This document shows, one piece after another, positions 10,484 through 18,535 of a stretch of 64,000 nt of DNA. The position numbers and the translations under genes are program-made. Source of the stretch: Cellulomonas wangsupingiae (GTDB lineage Bacteria > Actinomycetota > Actinomycetes > Actinomycetales > Cellulomonadaceae). Every line of letters starts with the position of its first letter. The stretch's first letter is position 1. The stretch is from the NCBI RefSeq assembly GCF_024508275.1, contig NZ_CP101989.1, positions 1,922,001-1,986,000 of the forward strand, given 5' to 3'. Below the pieces are notes generated by a model, which worked only from the letters and a program-made list of their open reading frames with translations, was not told the origin of the DNA and ran no database searches.

Positions 10484-11721
10484 CGTGCGGCCTCCTCGGC
10501 GTCGTAGCGGGGGTTCTCCCAGATGACGGTGCCGCCCTGGCCCAGTCCGACGCACATCGTCGTCAGGCCGTAGCGCACCTCGGGGTGCTCGTCGAACTGC
10601 CGCGCGAGCTGGGTCATGAGCCGCACGCCGGACGACGCGAGCGGGTGCCCGACCGCGATCGCGCCGCCGTAGGGGTTGACGCGCGGGTCGTCGTCGGCGA
10701 TCCCGAACGCGTCCAGGAAGGACAGCACCTGGACCGCGAACGCCTCGTTGATCTCGAACAGCCCGATGTCGTCGATCGTCAGGCCGGCGCGGTCGAGCGC
10801 CTTGTGCGTGGCGGGCACGGGCCCCAGGCCCATCACCTCGGGCTCGACACCGGCGTACGCGAACGACACCAGACGCATGCGCACGGGCAGGCCGAGCTCG
10901 TCGGCGACCTCCTCGGCGGCCAGCAGGCAGGACGCCGCGCCGTCCGTCAGCGGCGCGGACGTGCCCGCGGTGACGCGGCCCCCGGGCCGGAAGGGTGTGG
11001 GCAGGCCGGCGATCGCCTCGACGGTCGTCCCGGGTCGCGGCGGCTCGTCGGCGGTGGCCAGGCCCCAGCCGTGCTCGGGGTCGCGCAGCGCCACGGGCAC
11101 CAGGTCCGGCTCGATGCGTCCCGACGCGAGCGCCGCGGCGTACTTCTCCTGGCTGGCCACGCCGTAGGCGTCGGCGCGCTCGCGGGTCAGGTGCGGGAAG
11201 CGGTCGTGCAGGTTCTCGGCGGTGACGCCCATGTTGAGCGCGTCGGCGGCGACGAGCCGCTCCGCGAGGAACCGCGGGTTGGGGTCGGCGTCGAACCCCA
11301 TGGGGTGGTGGCCCATGTGCTCCACGCCTCCCGCGAACGTGACGTCCTGGGCGCCGACGCCGATCGCGGCGGCGGTGGTCGTCACGGCCGTCATCGCGCC
11401 GGCGCACATGCGGTCGATCGCGAAGCCGGGGACCGTGGGCGGCAGGCCGGCGAGCATCGCCACCGTCCGCCCGAGCGTGAGCCCCTGGTCGCCCTGCTGC
11501 GTCGTCGCGGCGAGCGCGACGTCGTCGACACGTTCCGGCGGCAGCCCGGGGTGACGGCGGAGAAGCTCGCGGACGGTCTTCACGGCGAGGTCGTCGGCGC
11601 GCGTGTGGGCGTACAGGCCGTCCTTGCGGGCGCGGCCGAACGGGGTGCGGACCCCGTCGACGAACACGACGCGGCGTGCGGCGGGTACGCGCGCGTCGAC
11701 GGGACGGGACGGGCTCGGCAT
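10480..11721 (-). CDS. fadA: Acetyl-CoA C-acyltransferase (3-ketoacyl-CoA thiolase)
   Basis: Thiolase of 413 residues that cleaves 3-ketoacyl-CoA to acetyl-CoA and a shortened acyl-CoA. The active-site Cys of the N-terminal half is in FAIDRMCAGAMTAV. The C-terminal half has the NPYGGAIAVGHPLASSG histidine motif and the second Cys in TMCVGLGQGGTVIWEN. GGAGG lies about 6 nt before the ATG at 11721. It is the first gene of the fadA-fadB operon, whose promoter region (11722-11861) holds two palindromes described separately. Confidence 0.96.
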   Translation of the reverse strand: MPSPSRPVDARVPAARRVVFVDGVRTPFGRARKDGLYAHTRADDLAVKTVRELLRRHPGLPPERVDDVALAATTQQGDQGLTLGRTVAMLAGLPPTVPGFAIDRMCAGAMTAVTTTAAAIGVGAQDVTFAGGVEHMGHHPMGFDADPNPRFLAERLVAADALNMGVTAENLHDRFPHLTRERADAYGVASQEKYAAALASGRIEPDLVPVALRDPEHGWGLATADEPPRPGTTVEAIAGLPTPFRPGGRVTAGTSAPLTDGAASCLLAAEEVADELGLPVRMRLVSFAYAGVEPEVMGLGPVPATHKALDRAGLTIDDIGLFEINEAFAVQVLSFLDAFGIADDDPRVNPYGGAIAVGHPLASSGVRLMTQLARQFDEHPEVRYGLTTMCVGLGQGGTVIWENPRYDAEEAAR

Positions 11722-11780
11722 CTGTCCTCCAGGGGGACGGCGGTGTCCGGGGGAGCGCGCCGGTGGCGCGGTCGCGTGTC

Positions 11781-11794
11781 GGGACCATGGTCCC
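11781..11794. promoter_or_regulatory. Perfect palindrome GGGACCATGGTCCC upstream of fadA
   Basis: A 14-bp perfect palindrome that also fits GGGAC-N4-GTCCC, the arrangement of the box before pflB. It lies 59 bp upstream of the fadA ATG. No convincing -10 sits at the distance expected for DosR activation, so it may instead bind another regulator or overlap the fadA -10 itself (GACCAT, minus strand). Confidence 0.45.
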
Positions 11795-11806
11795 TGGACG
11801 CGCCAA

Positions 11807-11822
11807 GTTACTCAAGAGTAAC
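11807..11822. promoter_or_regulatory. Operator-like palindrome GTTACTCAAGAGTAAC upstream of fadA
   Basis: Seven-bp arms GTTACTC/GAGTAAC with an AA centre. On the minus strand it contains TTGAGT, a plausible -35, followed 17 nt later by GACCAT. A TetR-type fatty-acid regulator binding across the -35 is the natural guess for a fadAB operon, but no such regulator is encoded nearby. Confidence 0.55.
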
Positions 11823-11861
11823 AGCGGACGAGACGCAGATCACAGCGCCGCCCGCGCAGGG

Positions 11862-13121
11862 TCAGGACGCCGCCAGGGCCGCCGTCAGGCGGTCGGCGAG
11901 CAGCTCCACCTGCCACGCCCGCGCACCGCCCTCGCCGAGGGTCCGGGCCACGGACGCGGCGTCCAGCGGACGCGGCGGGGACCAGCACAGACGACGCAGG
12001 AGGTCGGGCTGCAGCAGGTTCTCCACCGGTACGGAGTGCTCGGTCGACAGCTCGGCCACGAGCTCGCGCGCCGCGGCGAGCCGCCGGGCCGCGGCAGGGT
12101 CGCGGTCCGGCCACACGCGGGCCGGGGGCGGCCCGTCCGACGCGGGGCCGCGCGTGGCCGGCAGCTCGGCGTCGGGCAGGGCCATCGCGCGGTCGATGGC
12201 CGCCTGCCACAGCGCCGCACGCCGCCGGGTGCCCTTGCCGGCGAAGGACGGCAGCGCGACGAGCTGCCCGACGGTCCGCGGCAGCGCCTGTGCCGCCGCC
12301 ACGATCGCCGCGTCGGGGAGCACGCGGCCGGGGGAGATGTCCCGCTCGCGGGCGTTGCGGTCGCGCGTCGCGTACAGCTCGCGGACCACGGCCAGCTTGC
12401 GCGCGTCGCGCACGTTGTGGAGCCCGGAGACGCGCCGCCACGGCTCGACGCGCGGTGCGGGCGGCGGCGCGTTGCGCACGGCCTCGAACTCCTGCCGCGC
12501 CCACTCGGCCTTGCCCGACACGGCCAGCCGCTCGGCCAGGACCTGCCGCACCTCGACGAGCACCTCGACGTCGAGCGCCGCGTACCGCAGCCACTCCGCC
12601 GGGAGCGGCCGGGTGGACCAGTCGACGGCCGAGTGCTCCTTGGCCAGCCCCAGGCCGAGCGTGTCGGCGACGACCGCCGCCAGGCCGACGCGCTCCATGC
12701 CCAGCAGGCGTGCGGCGAGCTCGGTGTCGAAGATCCGCGAGGGCCGCATGCCCTGCTCGGCGAGGCCCGGCAGGTCCTGCGACGCCGCGTGCAGGACCCA
12801 CTCGACCCCCACGAGCGCCTCGGACAGCGCCGACAGGTCGGGCACCGCGATCGGGTCGATCAGCGCCGTCCCGGCGTTCTCGCGCCGCAGCTGCACGAGG
12901 TAGGTGCGCTGCCCGTACCGGTAGCCCGAGGCGCGCTCGGCGTCGACGGCGACAGGACCCGTGCCCGCGGCGAACGCCGCCACGGTCGCGGCCAGGTCCG
13001 CCTCGGTCGCGACGACCGGCGGCACGCCGTCGGCCGGCTCGACCAGCGGGACGATCGCGGGCGCGCTCGCCTCCGGGTGCTCGTCCGCACCCGGGGTGCC
13101 CTGCGACGCCTCGGCCTCCAT
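11862..13121 (-). CDS. rnd: Ribonuclease D-type 3'-5' exonuclease with HRDC domain
   Basis: 419 residues. The DEDD exonuclease domain (about 30-220) shows VAVDAERASGYRYGQRTYL (D-x-E), HAASQDLPGL, DTELAARLLG and the closing YAALDVEVLVEV (Y-x3-D). An HRDC domain follows (ARERDISPGRVLPDAAIV), then a third helical segment near the C-terminus. It acts on structured RNA 3' ends, by family. The start at 13121 was chosen because TACGGT (minus strand, 13129-13134) sits 7 nt upstream, a leaderless pattern; a frame opening at 13205 lacks any signal. The neighbouring DUF3000 gene is a recurrent actinobacterial partner. Confidence 0.9.
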   Translation of the reverse strand: MEAEASQGTPGADEHPEASAPAIVPLVEPADGVPPVVATEADLAATVAAFAAGTGPVAVDAERASGYRYGQRTYLVQLRRENAGTALIDPIAVPDLSALSEALVGVEWVLHAASQDLPGLAEQGMRPSRIFDTELAARLLGMERVGLAAVVADTLGLGLAKEHSAVDWSTRPLPAEWLRYAALDVEVLVEVRQVLAERLAVSGKAEWARQEFEAVRNAPPPAPRVEPWRRVSGLHNVRDARKLAVVRELYATRDRNARERDISPGRVLPDAAIVAAAQALPRTVGQLVALPSFAGKGTRRRAALWQAAIDRAMALPDAELPATRGPASDGPPPARVWPDRDPAAARRLAAARELVAELSTEHSVPVENLLQPDLLRRLCWSPPRPLDAASVARTLGEGGARAWQVELLADRLTAALAAS

Positions 13122-13233
13122 GACAACCACCGTAGGCGACGCGAGCGGCACGTCCGTGCAGCCCGGCTGCGCGTCGTGCGTCGTGCATCGGTCGGCGTTC
13201 GCCACCCCGGGTCGACGGGTGCGGGCGGCGCGG

Positions 13234-13815
13234 TCAGTCGATGAGGCCGTGACGGATCGAGATCGCGACGAGCTCCGCGCGGTCGCCCGTGCCCAGCTTG
13301 CGCGAGATCCGTGCGAGGTGGCTCTTGACCGTCAGCGCCGACAGCCCGAGCTCCTCACCGATCAGGCGGTTGGTGCGACCCTCGGCGACGCGCGACAGGA
13401 CGCTGAGCTCCCGCGCGCTGAGCTCGGAGGTGGGCAGGGCCGGCACCGGCACGGGGCGGACCTGCGCGGCTGCGCCGCTCGCGTCGGTCGTGCTGGCGAC
13501 GCCGCCGCGCAGCCCGCCGGCGAGCAGCGCGCGCAGCTCGCCACGCCCCGCGCGGCGTGCGAGGACGACGACGCGGTGGGCACCCCGGCGGCGCAGGGCA
13601 CGCACGAGCGTGTCCCCCTCGCCGTCGGCGATCTGCGTGACGACGACGCACATCGGCTGCCGCGAGGGGGTCGGCGGCACGCGCCGCGACGTGGGGACGG
13701 CCGCGACGCCGGGCGCACGGCGGCCCGGGAGGTCGCGGACGTCGCGTCGGAGAGGCTCGATGGTCACGTCCGGTGCATCGGCAGCCGCTCGGGCCGACTT
13801 GAGCCGGGGTGCCAC
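13234..13815 (-). CDS. LuxR-family DNA-binding regulator
   Basis: 193 residues. The C-terminal 65 form a GerE/LuxR helix-turn-helix: ELSARELSVLSRVAEGRTN followed by RLIGEELGLSALTVKSHLAR and ISRKLGTGDRAELV. The N-terminal part has alternating hydrophobic segments (CVVVTQIADGEG, RVVVLARRAGRGELRALLAGG) that resemble the second half of a receiver domain. The phosphoacceptor Asp of a normal receiver is not evident, so phosphorylation is doubtful. It starts at a GTG only 6 bp after the DUF3000 stop, so the two are probably co-transcribed. Its target is unknown. Confidence 0.8.
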   Translation of the reverse strand: MAPRLKSARAAADAPDVTIEPLRRDVRDLPGRRAPGVAAVPTSRRVPPTPSRQPMCVVVTQIADGEGDTLVRALRRRGAHRVVVLARRAGRGELRALLAGGLRGGVASTTDASGAAAQVRPVPVPALPTSELSARELSVLSRVAEGRTNRLIGEELGLSALTVKSHLARISRKLGTGDRAELVAISIRHGLID

Positions 13816-13821
13816 GGGCGG

Positions 13822-14403
13822 TCAGCGGCGGGGGAGCGGGACGACGCCCTCGGGCAGCGGGGGGAGCCCCGCAGCGGTGCACAGCAGCGTCGACCAGGCG
13901 GCGAGGTGCGGGCCGAGCTGCTCGTCCCACGCCGTCCACGACGCGCGGATCTCGAGCTCGGTCTGCTCCTCGCGACGGTCGAGCGCCCCGAAGCTCTGGG
14001 ACAGCACGCGCGTCACCGTCCCACCGGCGGCGTGGGGGTCGACGCCCGCGGACTCGAGCGCGTCGTGGAACCACGACCAGGCCACCTCGGCGAGCAGCGG
14101 GTCGGCCCCGACCTCGGCCTCGAGCGTCGCGCGCACGAGCGTGACGAGCCGGAACGAGCCCTCCCACGCCTCCTGGCCCTCGGGGTCGTACAGCACGACG
14201 AACCGGCCCGACGCGAGGTCGTCGGCCGCCACGGAACGCCGCGCCGTGCGGATCTCGGCCGTGAGCGCGGCCGAGAACGGCGCGATGCGCGCCGGGCCCG
14301 GTACCTCGTCGAGCACGACCTCGGGGCGCACGGCCACGGTGCGCAGCGAGCGCAGGGCACGGACGAACTCGGCAGGCACGTCCTCGGGTCCGGCAGGGGT
14401 CAC
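13822..14403 (-). CDS. DUF3000 domain protein
   Basis: A 193-residue actinobacterial protein of unknown function. Conserved-looking blocks are PAEFVRALRSLRTVAVRPEV, FVVLYDPEGQEAWEGSFRLV and EIRASWTAWDEQLGPHLAAW, which match the DUF3000 family as I know it. The GTG at 14403 has TACGCT 6 nt upstream on the minus strand, indicating a leaderless transcript. DUF3000 next to an HRDC/RNase D gene is a common actinobacterial arrangement, which suggests but does not show a link to RNA metabolism. Weakly acidic, no membrane segment. Confidence 0.82.
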   Translation of the reverse strand: MTPAGPEDVPAEFVRALRSLRTVAVRPEVVLDEVPGPARIAPFSAALTAEIRTARRSVAADDLASGRFVVLYDPEGQEAWEGSFRLVTLVRATLEAEVGADPLLAEVAWSWFHDALESAGVDPHAAGGTVTRVLSQSFGALDRREEQTELEIRASWTAWDEQLGPHLAAWSTLLCTAAGLPPLPEGVVPLPRR

Positions 14404-14473
14404 GCGGTGAGCGTACGGGCGGGCCGCCCGTCTCGGTCTCCGGCACGCCGACGGCTCCGGCCACCACGCGCAC

Positions 14474-14479
14474 TAGGCT
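14474..14479 (+). promoter_or_regulatory. -10 element (TAGGCT) of gnd
   Basis: TAGGCT about 100 nt upstream of the gnd start, in the 176-bp gap between the divergent DUF3000 and gnd genes. It would give a leader of roughly 95 nt, unlike the leaderless neighbours. Called by eye only. Confidence 0.4.
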
Positions 14480-14579
14480 CGACGACGCATCCGCACGCGC
14501 CGCGCGCAGGTGCCGGCCGCAGCACCGGGCACGGCACCGTTCCGCGGTCCGTGCCCATCCGCACGAATGGAGCGCACCT

Positions 14580-16037
14580 GTGATGTCAGTCCCGTCGTCG
14601 GACGTCGGTACCGCGCAGATCGGTGTCACCGGGTTGGCGGTGATGGGCCGCAACCTGGCGCGCAACTTCGCCCGGCACGGTTACACGGTCGCGATCCACA
14701 ACCGCACCTACGCACGCACGCAGTCGCTGGTCGCCGAGCACGGCGGCGACGGCACGTTCCTGCCGTCGGAGTCGATGGCGGACTTCGTCGCGTCGCTCGC
14801 GCGCCCGCGCAAGGTCGTCGTCATGGTGCAGGCCGGTGGCCCCACCGACGCCGTCATCAACGAGCTGGTGCCGTTGCTGGAGCCCGGTGACATCGTCGTC
14901 GACGCCGGCAACGCGCACTTCCCGGACACCGTCCGGCGCGAGGCCGCGCTGCGCGAGGTCGGGCTGCACTTCGTCGGCACGGGCGTGTCCGGGGGCGAGG
15001 AGGGTGCGCTGAACGGGCCCTCGATCATGCCGGGCGGCACGAAGGAGTCGTACGAGTCCCTCGGCCCCATCCTCGAGGCGATCTCCGCCAAGGTCGACGG
15101 CGTGCCGTGCTGCACGCACGTGGGCCCCGACGGCGCCGGCCACTTCGTCAAGATGGTCCACAACGGCATCGAGTACGCCGACATGCAGCTCATCGCGGAG
15201 GCGTACGACCTGCTGCGGCACGGGCTGGGCGCCACCGCGCCGGAGATCGGCGAGGTCTTCGCCGCGTGGAACACCGGTGACCTCGAGTCGTACCTCATCG
15301 AGGTGACCGCCGAGGTGCTCGGGCACACGGACGCGGCGACGGGGCGGCCCTTCGTCGACGTCGTCGCCGACGCGGCGGAGCAGAAGGGCACCGGCCGCTG
15401 GACGGTGCAGAACGCGCTCGACCTGGGCGTGCCGATCACCGGGATCGCCGAGGCGACGTTCGCCCGTGCGCTGTCCGGCTCGGCGCCGCAGCGCGCCGCG
15501 GCCCGCGGCGTCCTGCCGGCTGACACGCTCGGGTGGAACGTGCCCGAGCCCGGCGCGTTCATCGAGGACGTCCGGCTCGCGCTGTACGCGTCGAAGGTCG
15601 TGGCGTACTCCCAGGGCTTCGACCAGATCGCGGCGGCCAGCGCCCAGTTCGGCTGGGACATCGACCGCGGGGCGATGGCACGCATCTGGCGCGGCGGCTG
15701 CATCATCCGCGCGAAGTTCCTCGACCGCATCACGCAGGCGTACGAGCGCGACGCCCACCTGCCCCTGCTGCTCGCCGACCCGTACTTCACGGCTGCCGTC
15801 GCCAACGGCGTGGCCGCCTGGCGTCGGGTGGTGGCGGCCGCGGCCGTGCACGGTGTGCCGACGCCCGCGTTCTCGTCGTCGCTGGCGTACTACGACGGCG
15901 TGCGCGCCGAGCGCCTGCCCGCCAACCTCATCCAGGCGCAGCGCGACTTCTTCGGTGCGCACACCTACCGGCGCACGGACCGCGACGGCGTCTTCCACAC
16001 GGACTGGTCCGGCGACCGCGCCGAGCAGACCTGGTGA
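14580..16037 (+). CDS. gnd: 6-phosphogluconate dehydrogenase, decarboxylating
   Basis: Oxidises 6-phosphogluconate to ribulose-5-phosphate with release of CO2, the NADPH-yielding step of the oxidative pentose phosphate pathway. About 485 residues, full length. The Rossmann motif is IGVTGLAVMGRNLARNFARHG. Substrate and catalytic segments are GTGVSGGEEGALNGPSIMPGG and HFVKMVHNGIEYADMQLIAE (catalytic Lys). The GTG at 14580 and the ATG at 14583 are adjacent; GGAG at 14569 suits the GTG slightly better. The stop overlaps the start of the ATP-grasp gene by 4 bp, so the three genes to 18012 form one transcript. Confidence 0.97.
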   Translation: MMSVPSSDVGTAQIGVTGLAVMGRNLARNFARHGYTVAIHNRTYARTQSLVAEHGGDGTFLPSESMADFVASLARPRKVVVMVQAGGPTDAVINELVPLLEPGDIVVDAGNAHFPDTVRREAALREVGLHFVGTGVSGGEEGALNGPSIMPGGTKESYESLGPILEAISAKVDGVPCCTHVGPDGAGHFVKMVHNGIEYADMQLIAEAYDLLRHGLGATAPEIGEVFAAWNTGDLESYLIEVTAEVLGHTDAATGRPFVDVVADAAEQKGTGRWTVQNALDLGVPITGIAEATFARALSGSAPQRAAARGVLPADTLGWNVPEPGAFIEDVRLALYASKVVAYSQGFDQIAAASAQFGWDIDRGAMARIWRGGCIIRAKFLDRITQAYERDAHLPLLLADPYFTAAVANGVAAWRRVVAAAAVHGVPTPAFSSSLAYYDGVRAERLPANLIQAQRDFFGAHTYRRTDRDGVFHTDWSGDRAEQTW

Positions 16038-17290
16038 CGCGCGCCACGGGGGCCCAGGTGCCCGTCGCAGGGCTGCAGCCGGTCATCCTCGGCGGCGACG
16101 TCGGCGCGTACTCGCTGGCGCGGACGTTCCACGAGGCGTACGGCGTGCGTCCCGTCGTGGTGTCGTCGGTCTCGACGGGGCTCGTGCGGCACTCGCGCAT
16201 CCTCGAGAACGTGGTGGAGCCGGGGATCGACGACGGCCCCACGGTCGTGCGTCGGCTGCGCGCGATCGCGGAGCAGCACCCGGGCACGACCCGGGTGCTG
16301 CTCGGCAGCGCGGACTGGCTCGTGCGCACGATCGTGGAGAACCGGGCGCAGCTCGAGGACCTCTATACGATCCCGTACGTCGACGTGGCGACCCTCGACA
16401 AGGTGACCGACAAGGTGCTGTTCGGCGAGCTGTGCGCCGAGCTCGGCATCGACCACCCCGCGACGGTCGTGCACGACGTGCAGGCCGGTGGCACGCCCGA
16501 CACGTCGGCGCTGCGGTTCCCGGTCATCGCGAAGGCGGCCGACACGGCCGCCTACCACCTCGTGGAGTTCCCCGGGAAGAAGAAGGTCTTCACGGTCGAC
16601 ACGCCCGCCGAGCTCGCCGACCTGCTCAGGCGCGTGCGCGCCTCGGGGTACCAGGGGCGGTTCGTCGTCCAGGACCTGATCCCCGGTGACGACTCCGGCA
16701 TGCGGATCCTCACCTGCTACAGCGACGCCGCGGGCAAGGTGCGGTTCTCCGCGTTCGGCCACGTGCTGCTCGAGGAGCACACGCCGGGCGCCCTGGGCAA
16801 CCCCGCCGGCATCATCACGGGTCACGACGAGCAGATCGTGGCGCAGGCGGTCCGCCTCCTGGAGCACCTCGGCTGGACGGGGTACGCCAACTTCGACCTG
16901 AAGTACGACCCGCGCGACGGGCGGACGGTGTTCTTCGAGCTCAACCCGCGGCTGGGACGCTCGAACTTCTACATCACCGCGGGCGGCCGCAACACGGCCG
17001 AGCTCTACGTGCGCGAGCACGTGCAGGGTCTGGACCCCCTGCCGGACGGCGCGGCGGACCACCTCACCCAGCCGCACCTGTACACGGTCCTGCCGCGGTG
17101 GCTGCTGCGGCGCTACGTCGCCGATCCCGCGCTGCGCGCCCGCACCCGGGCGCTGGGGCGGGCCGGCCGTGCGACGAACCCCTTGTGGTACCGCGCCGAG
17201 ACGGATCCGCGGCGCCTGGCGTACCTCGCGGTCGCCCAGGCCAACCAGGTGCGCAAGTACCGGCGGTACTACCCCCGGGGCGACGCGTGA
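16034..17290 (+). CDS. ATP-grasp carboxylate-amine ligase, candidate peptidoglycan cross-bridge ligase
   Basis: 418 residues from a GTG overlapping the gnd stop. N-terminal pre-ATP-grasp region VILGGDVGAYSLARTFHEAYG; the ATP-grasp domain includes FPVIAKAADTAAYHLVEFPG (Lys contacting ATP) and FVVQDLIPGDDSGM, with metal-binding FFELNPRLGRSNFYITAGG (E-x-N). Length and layout resemble the Enterococcus faecium D-aspartate ligase, which attaches D-Asp to the stem-peptide Lys. The coupled Asp/Glu racemase downstream is the same pairing as in E. faecium. Cellulomonas cell walls carry L-Orn with D-Glu or D-Asp bridges, so a bridge-forming role is a reasoned inference. Other carboxylate-amine ligations remain possible. 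Confidence 0.8.
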   Translation: MTRATGAQVPVAGLQPVILGGDVGAYSLARTFHEAYGVRPVVVSSVSTGLVRHSRILENVVEPGIDDGPTVVRRLRAIAEQHPGTTRVLLGSADWLVRTIVENRAQLEDLYTIPYVDVATLDKVTDKVLFGELCAELGIDHPATVVHDVQAGGTPDTSALRFPVIAKAADTAAYHLVEFPGKKKVFTVDTPAELADLLRRVRASGYQGRFVVQDLIPGDDSGMRILTCYSDAAGKVRFSAFGHVLLEEHTPGALGNPAGIITGHDEQIVAQAVRLLEHLGWTGYANFDLKYDPRDGRTVFFELNPRLGRSNFYITAGGRNTAELYVREHVQGLDPLPDGAADHLTQPHLYTVLPRWLLRRYVADPALRARTRALGRAGRATNPLWYRAETDPRRLAYLAVAQANQVRKYRRYYPRGDA

Positions 17291-18012
17291 GCGACGCGCC
17301 GGCGACGGGCCGGGTCGAGGTCGGTGTCATCGGCGGTGTGGGGCCCGCCGCCACCGTGTGCTTCCTCGACCTGGTCGTGCGGCACACGGCGGCGGAGCGC
17401 GACCAGGACCACGTCGACATGGTCGTGCTGCAGCACGCGGCGATCCCCGACCGGACGGACTACATCCTGGGCCGCTCGCAGGAGGACCCGGGTCCCGTCA
17501 TGGCGGCCGACGCCCGGCGCCTGGCAGGGCTCGGTGTCGGGTTCGTCGTGGTGCCGTGCAACACGGCGCACCACTTCACGGACGAGGTCGCGGCGGCCGT
17601 CGACGTGCCGGTGCTCAGCATCGTCGACGAGACCGCCGACGAGGTGGCCGCGCGCCCGGGCGTCGCACGCGTGGGCGTCCTCGCGACGAGCGGCACGCTG
17701 GCCGCGCACGTGTACCAGCGTGCGTTCGAGGACCGCGGCCTCGGGACGCTGGTGCCCGACGACGCCGACCAGGACACCGTCATGGGCATCATCTACGACC
17801 AGGTGAAGGCCGGCCGGCCCGCCGACGTGGCGAGCCTGCACGCCGTGGCCGAGCGCCTGCGCGCGCGGGGGGCCGACGTCGTCGTGCTGGGCTGCACCGA
17901 GCTGTCGGTCGTCGCTGCCGCCCACGGCCTGCTCGCCGACGACCGGTACGTCGACTCCCTCGACGTGCTCGCGCGTCGCACCGTCGAGCGCGCCGGCCAC
18001 CGCCTGCGCTGA
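17287..18012 (+). CDS. Aspartate/glutamate racemase family protein
   Basis: 241 residues. Cofactor-independent racemase with two catalytic cysteines, seen in VVPCNTAHHFTDE and VVLGCTELSVVAA. The N-terminus VEVGVIGGVGPAATVCFLDLV has the Gly-Val-Gly-Pro-Ala signature of aspartate racemases rather than of MurI (which starts with a D-S-G-x-G-G motif). It would convert L-Asp or L-Glu to the D-isomer. The GTG start overlaps the ligase stop (GTGA), so both proteins are made together, consistent with the racemase supplying the D-amino acid to the ligase. Substrate specificity cannot be read from the sequence. Confidence 0.88.
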   Translation: MSDAPATGRVEVGVIGGVGPAATVCFLDLVVRHTAAERDQDHVDMVVLQHAAIPDRTDYILGRSQEDPGPVMAADARRLAGLGVGFVVVPCNTAHHFTDEVAAAVDVPVLSIVDETADEVAARPGVARVGVLATSGTLAAHVYQRAFEDRGLGTLVPDDADQDTVMGIIYDQVKAGRPADVASLHAVAERLRARGADVVVLGCTELSVVAAAHGLLADDRYVDSLDVLARRTVERAGHRLR

Positions 18013-18049
18013 TGTCGCGCGTCCGCGCGGGCGGTGCCCGGCCGGGACG

Positions 18050-18535
18050 TCAGCCGAGCCGGCTGGTCCCGGAGTAGAGGTGGAGCACCGGCACGTGCAG
18101 CTCGTCGCGGGCCCGCGACGCCCAGTCGGTGTGGAACGTGTCCTCCACCGCGTGCGGGTACGTCACCACGACGATCTCCCGCACACCGCCGCCGGCCACG
18201 GCGCTGCGCAGCGCCGGCAGCGGGTCGTCCTCGGTGATCTCGCCCGTGGCCTGCCGGCCCGCGGCGGCGAACGCCGCGACGCTCCCGGCGATCTGCTCGG
18301 CCGCGGTCTGGCGCGCCTGCGTGCGGTCCGGCTCGTGGCCCGTGGCGCGATTCCACGCCTCGCGCAGCTCGCCGAGGCTCAGCGCGTCGACGATCCACGG
18401 GATGAGCGGGCGGTCGGTGTCCGCCGGCACGAGCACGCGGTACGCGATCTCGTCGCCGGGGTGCAGGTCCACGATCTGCCGGACGTCGGAGTCGGCCAGG
18501 GTGTCCTCGGTGAGGACCAGGATGGTGTCGTTCAC
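18050..18535 (-). CDS. Conserved hypothetical protein
   Basis: 161 residues from a GTG that overlaps the stop of the RibD-like gene by 4 bp. I do not recognise a family. The N-terminus VNDTILVLTEDTLADSDVRQIVDL and the later ALRSAVAGGGVREIVVVTYPHAVED have the alternating strand/helix look of a small alpha/beta fold, perhaps distantly like universal stress proteins. No signal peptide, membrane segment or metal motif is seen. It is the second gene of a two-gene minus-strand transcript and converges on the racemase gene. Confidence 0.7.
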   Translation of the reverse strand: MNDTILVLTEDTLADSDVRQIVDLHPGDEIAYRVLVPADTDRPLIPWIVDALSLGELREAWNRATGHEPDRTQARQTAAEQIAGSVAAFAAAGRQATGEITEDDPLPALRSAVAGGGVREIVVVTYPHAVEDTFHTDWASRARDELHVPVLHLYSGTSRLG

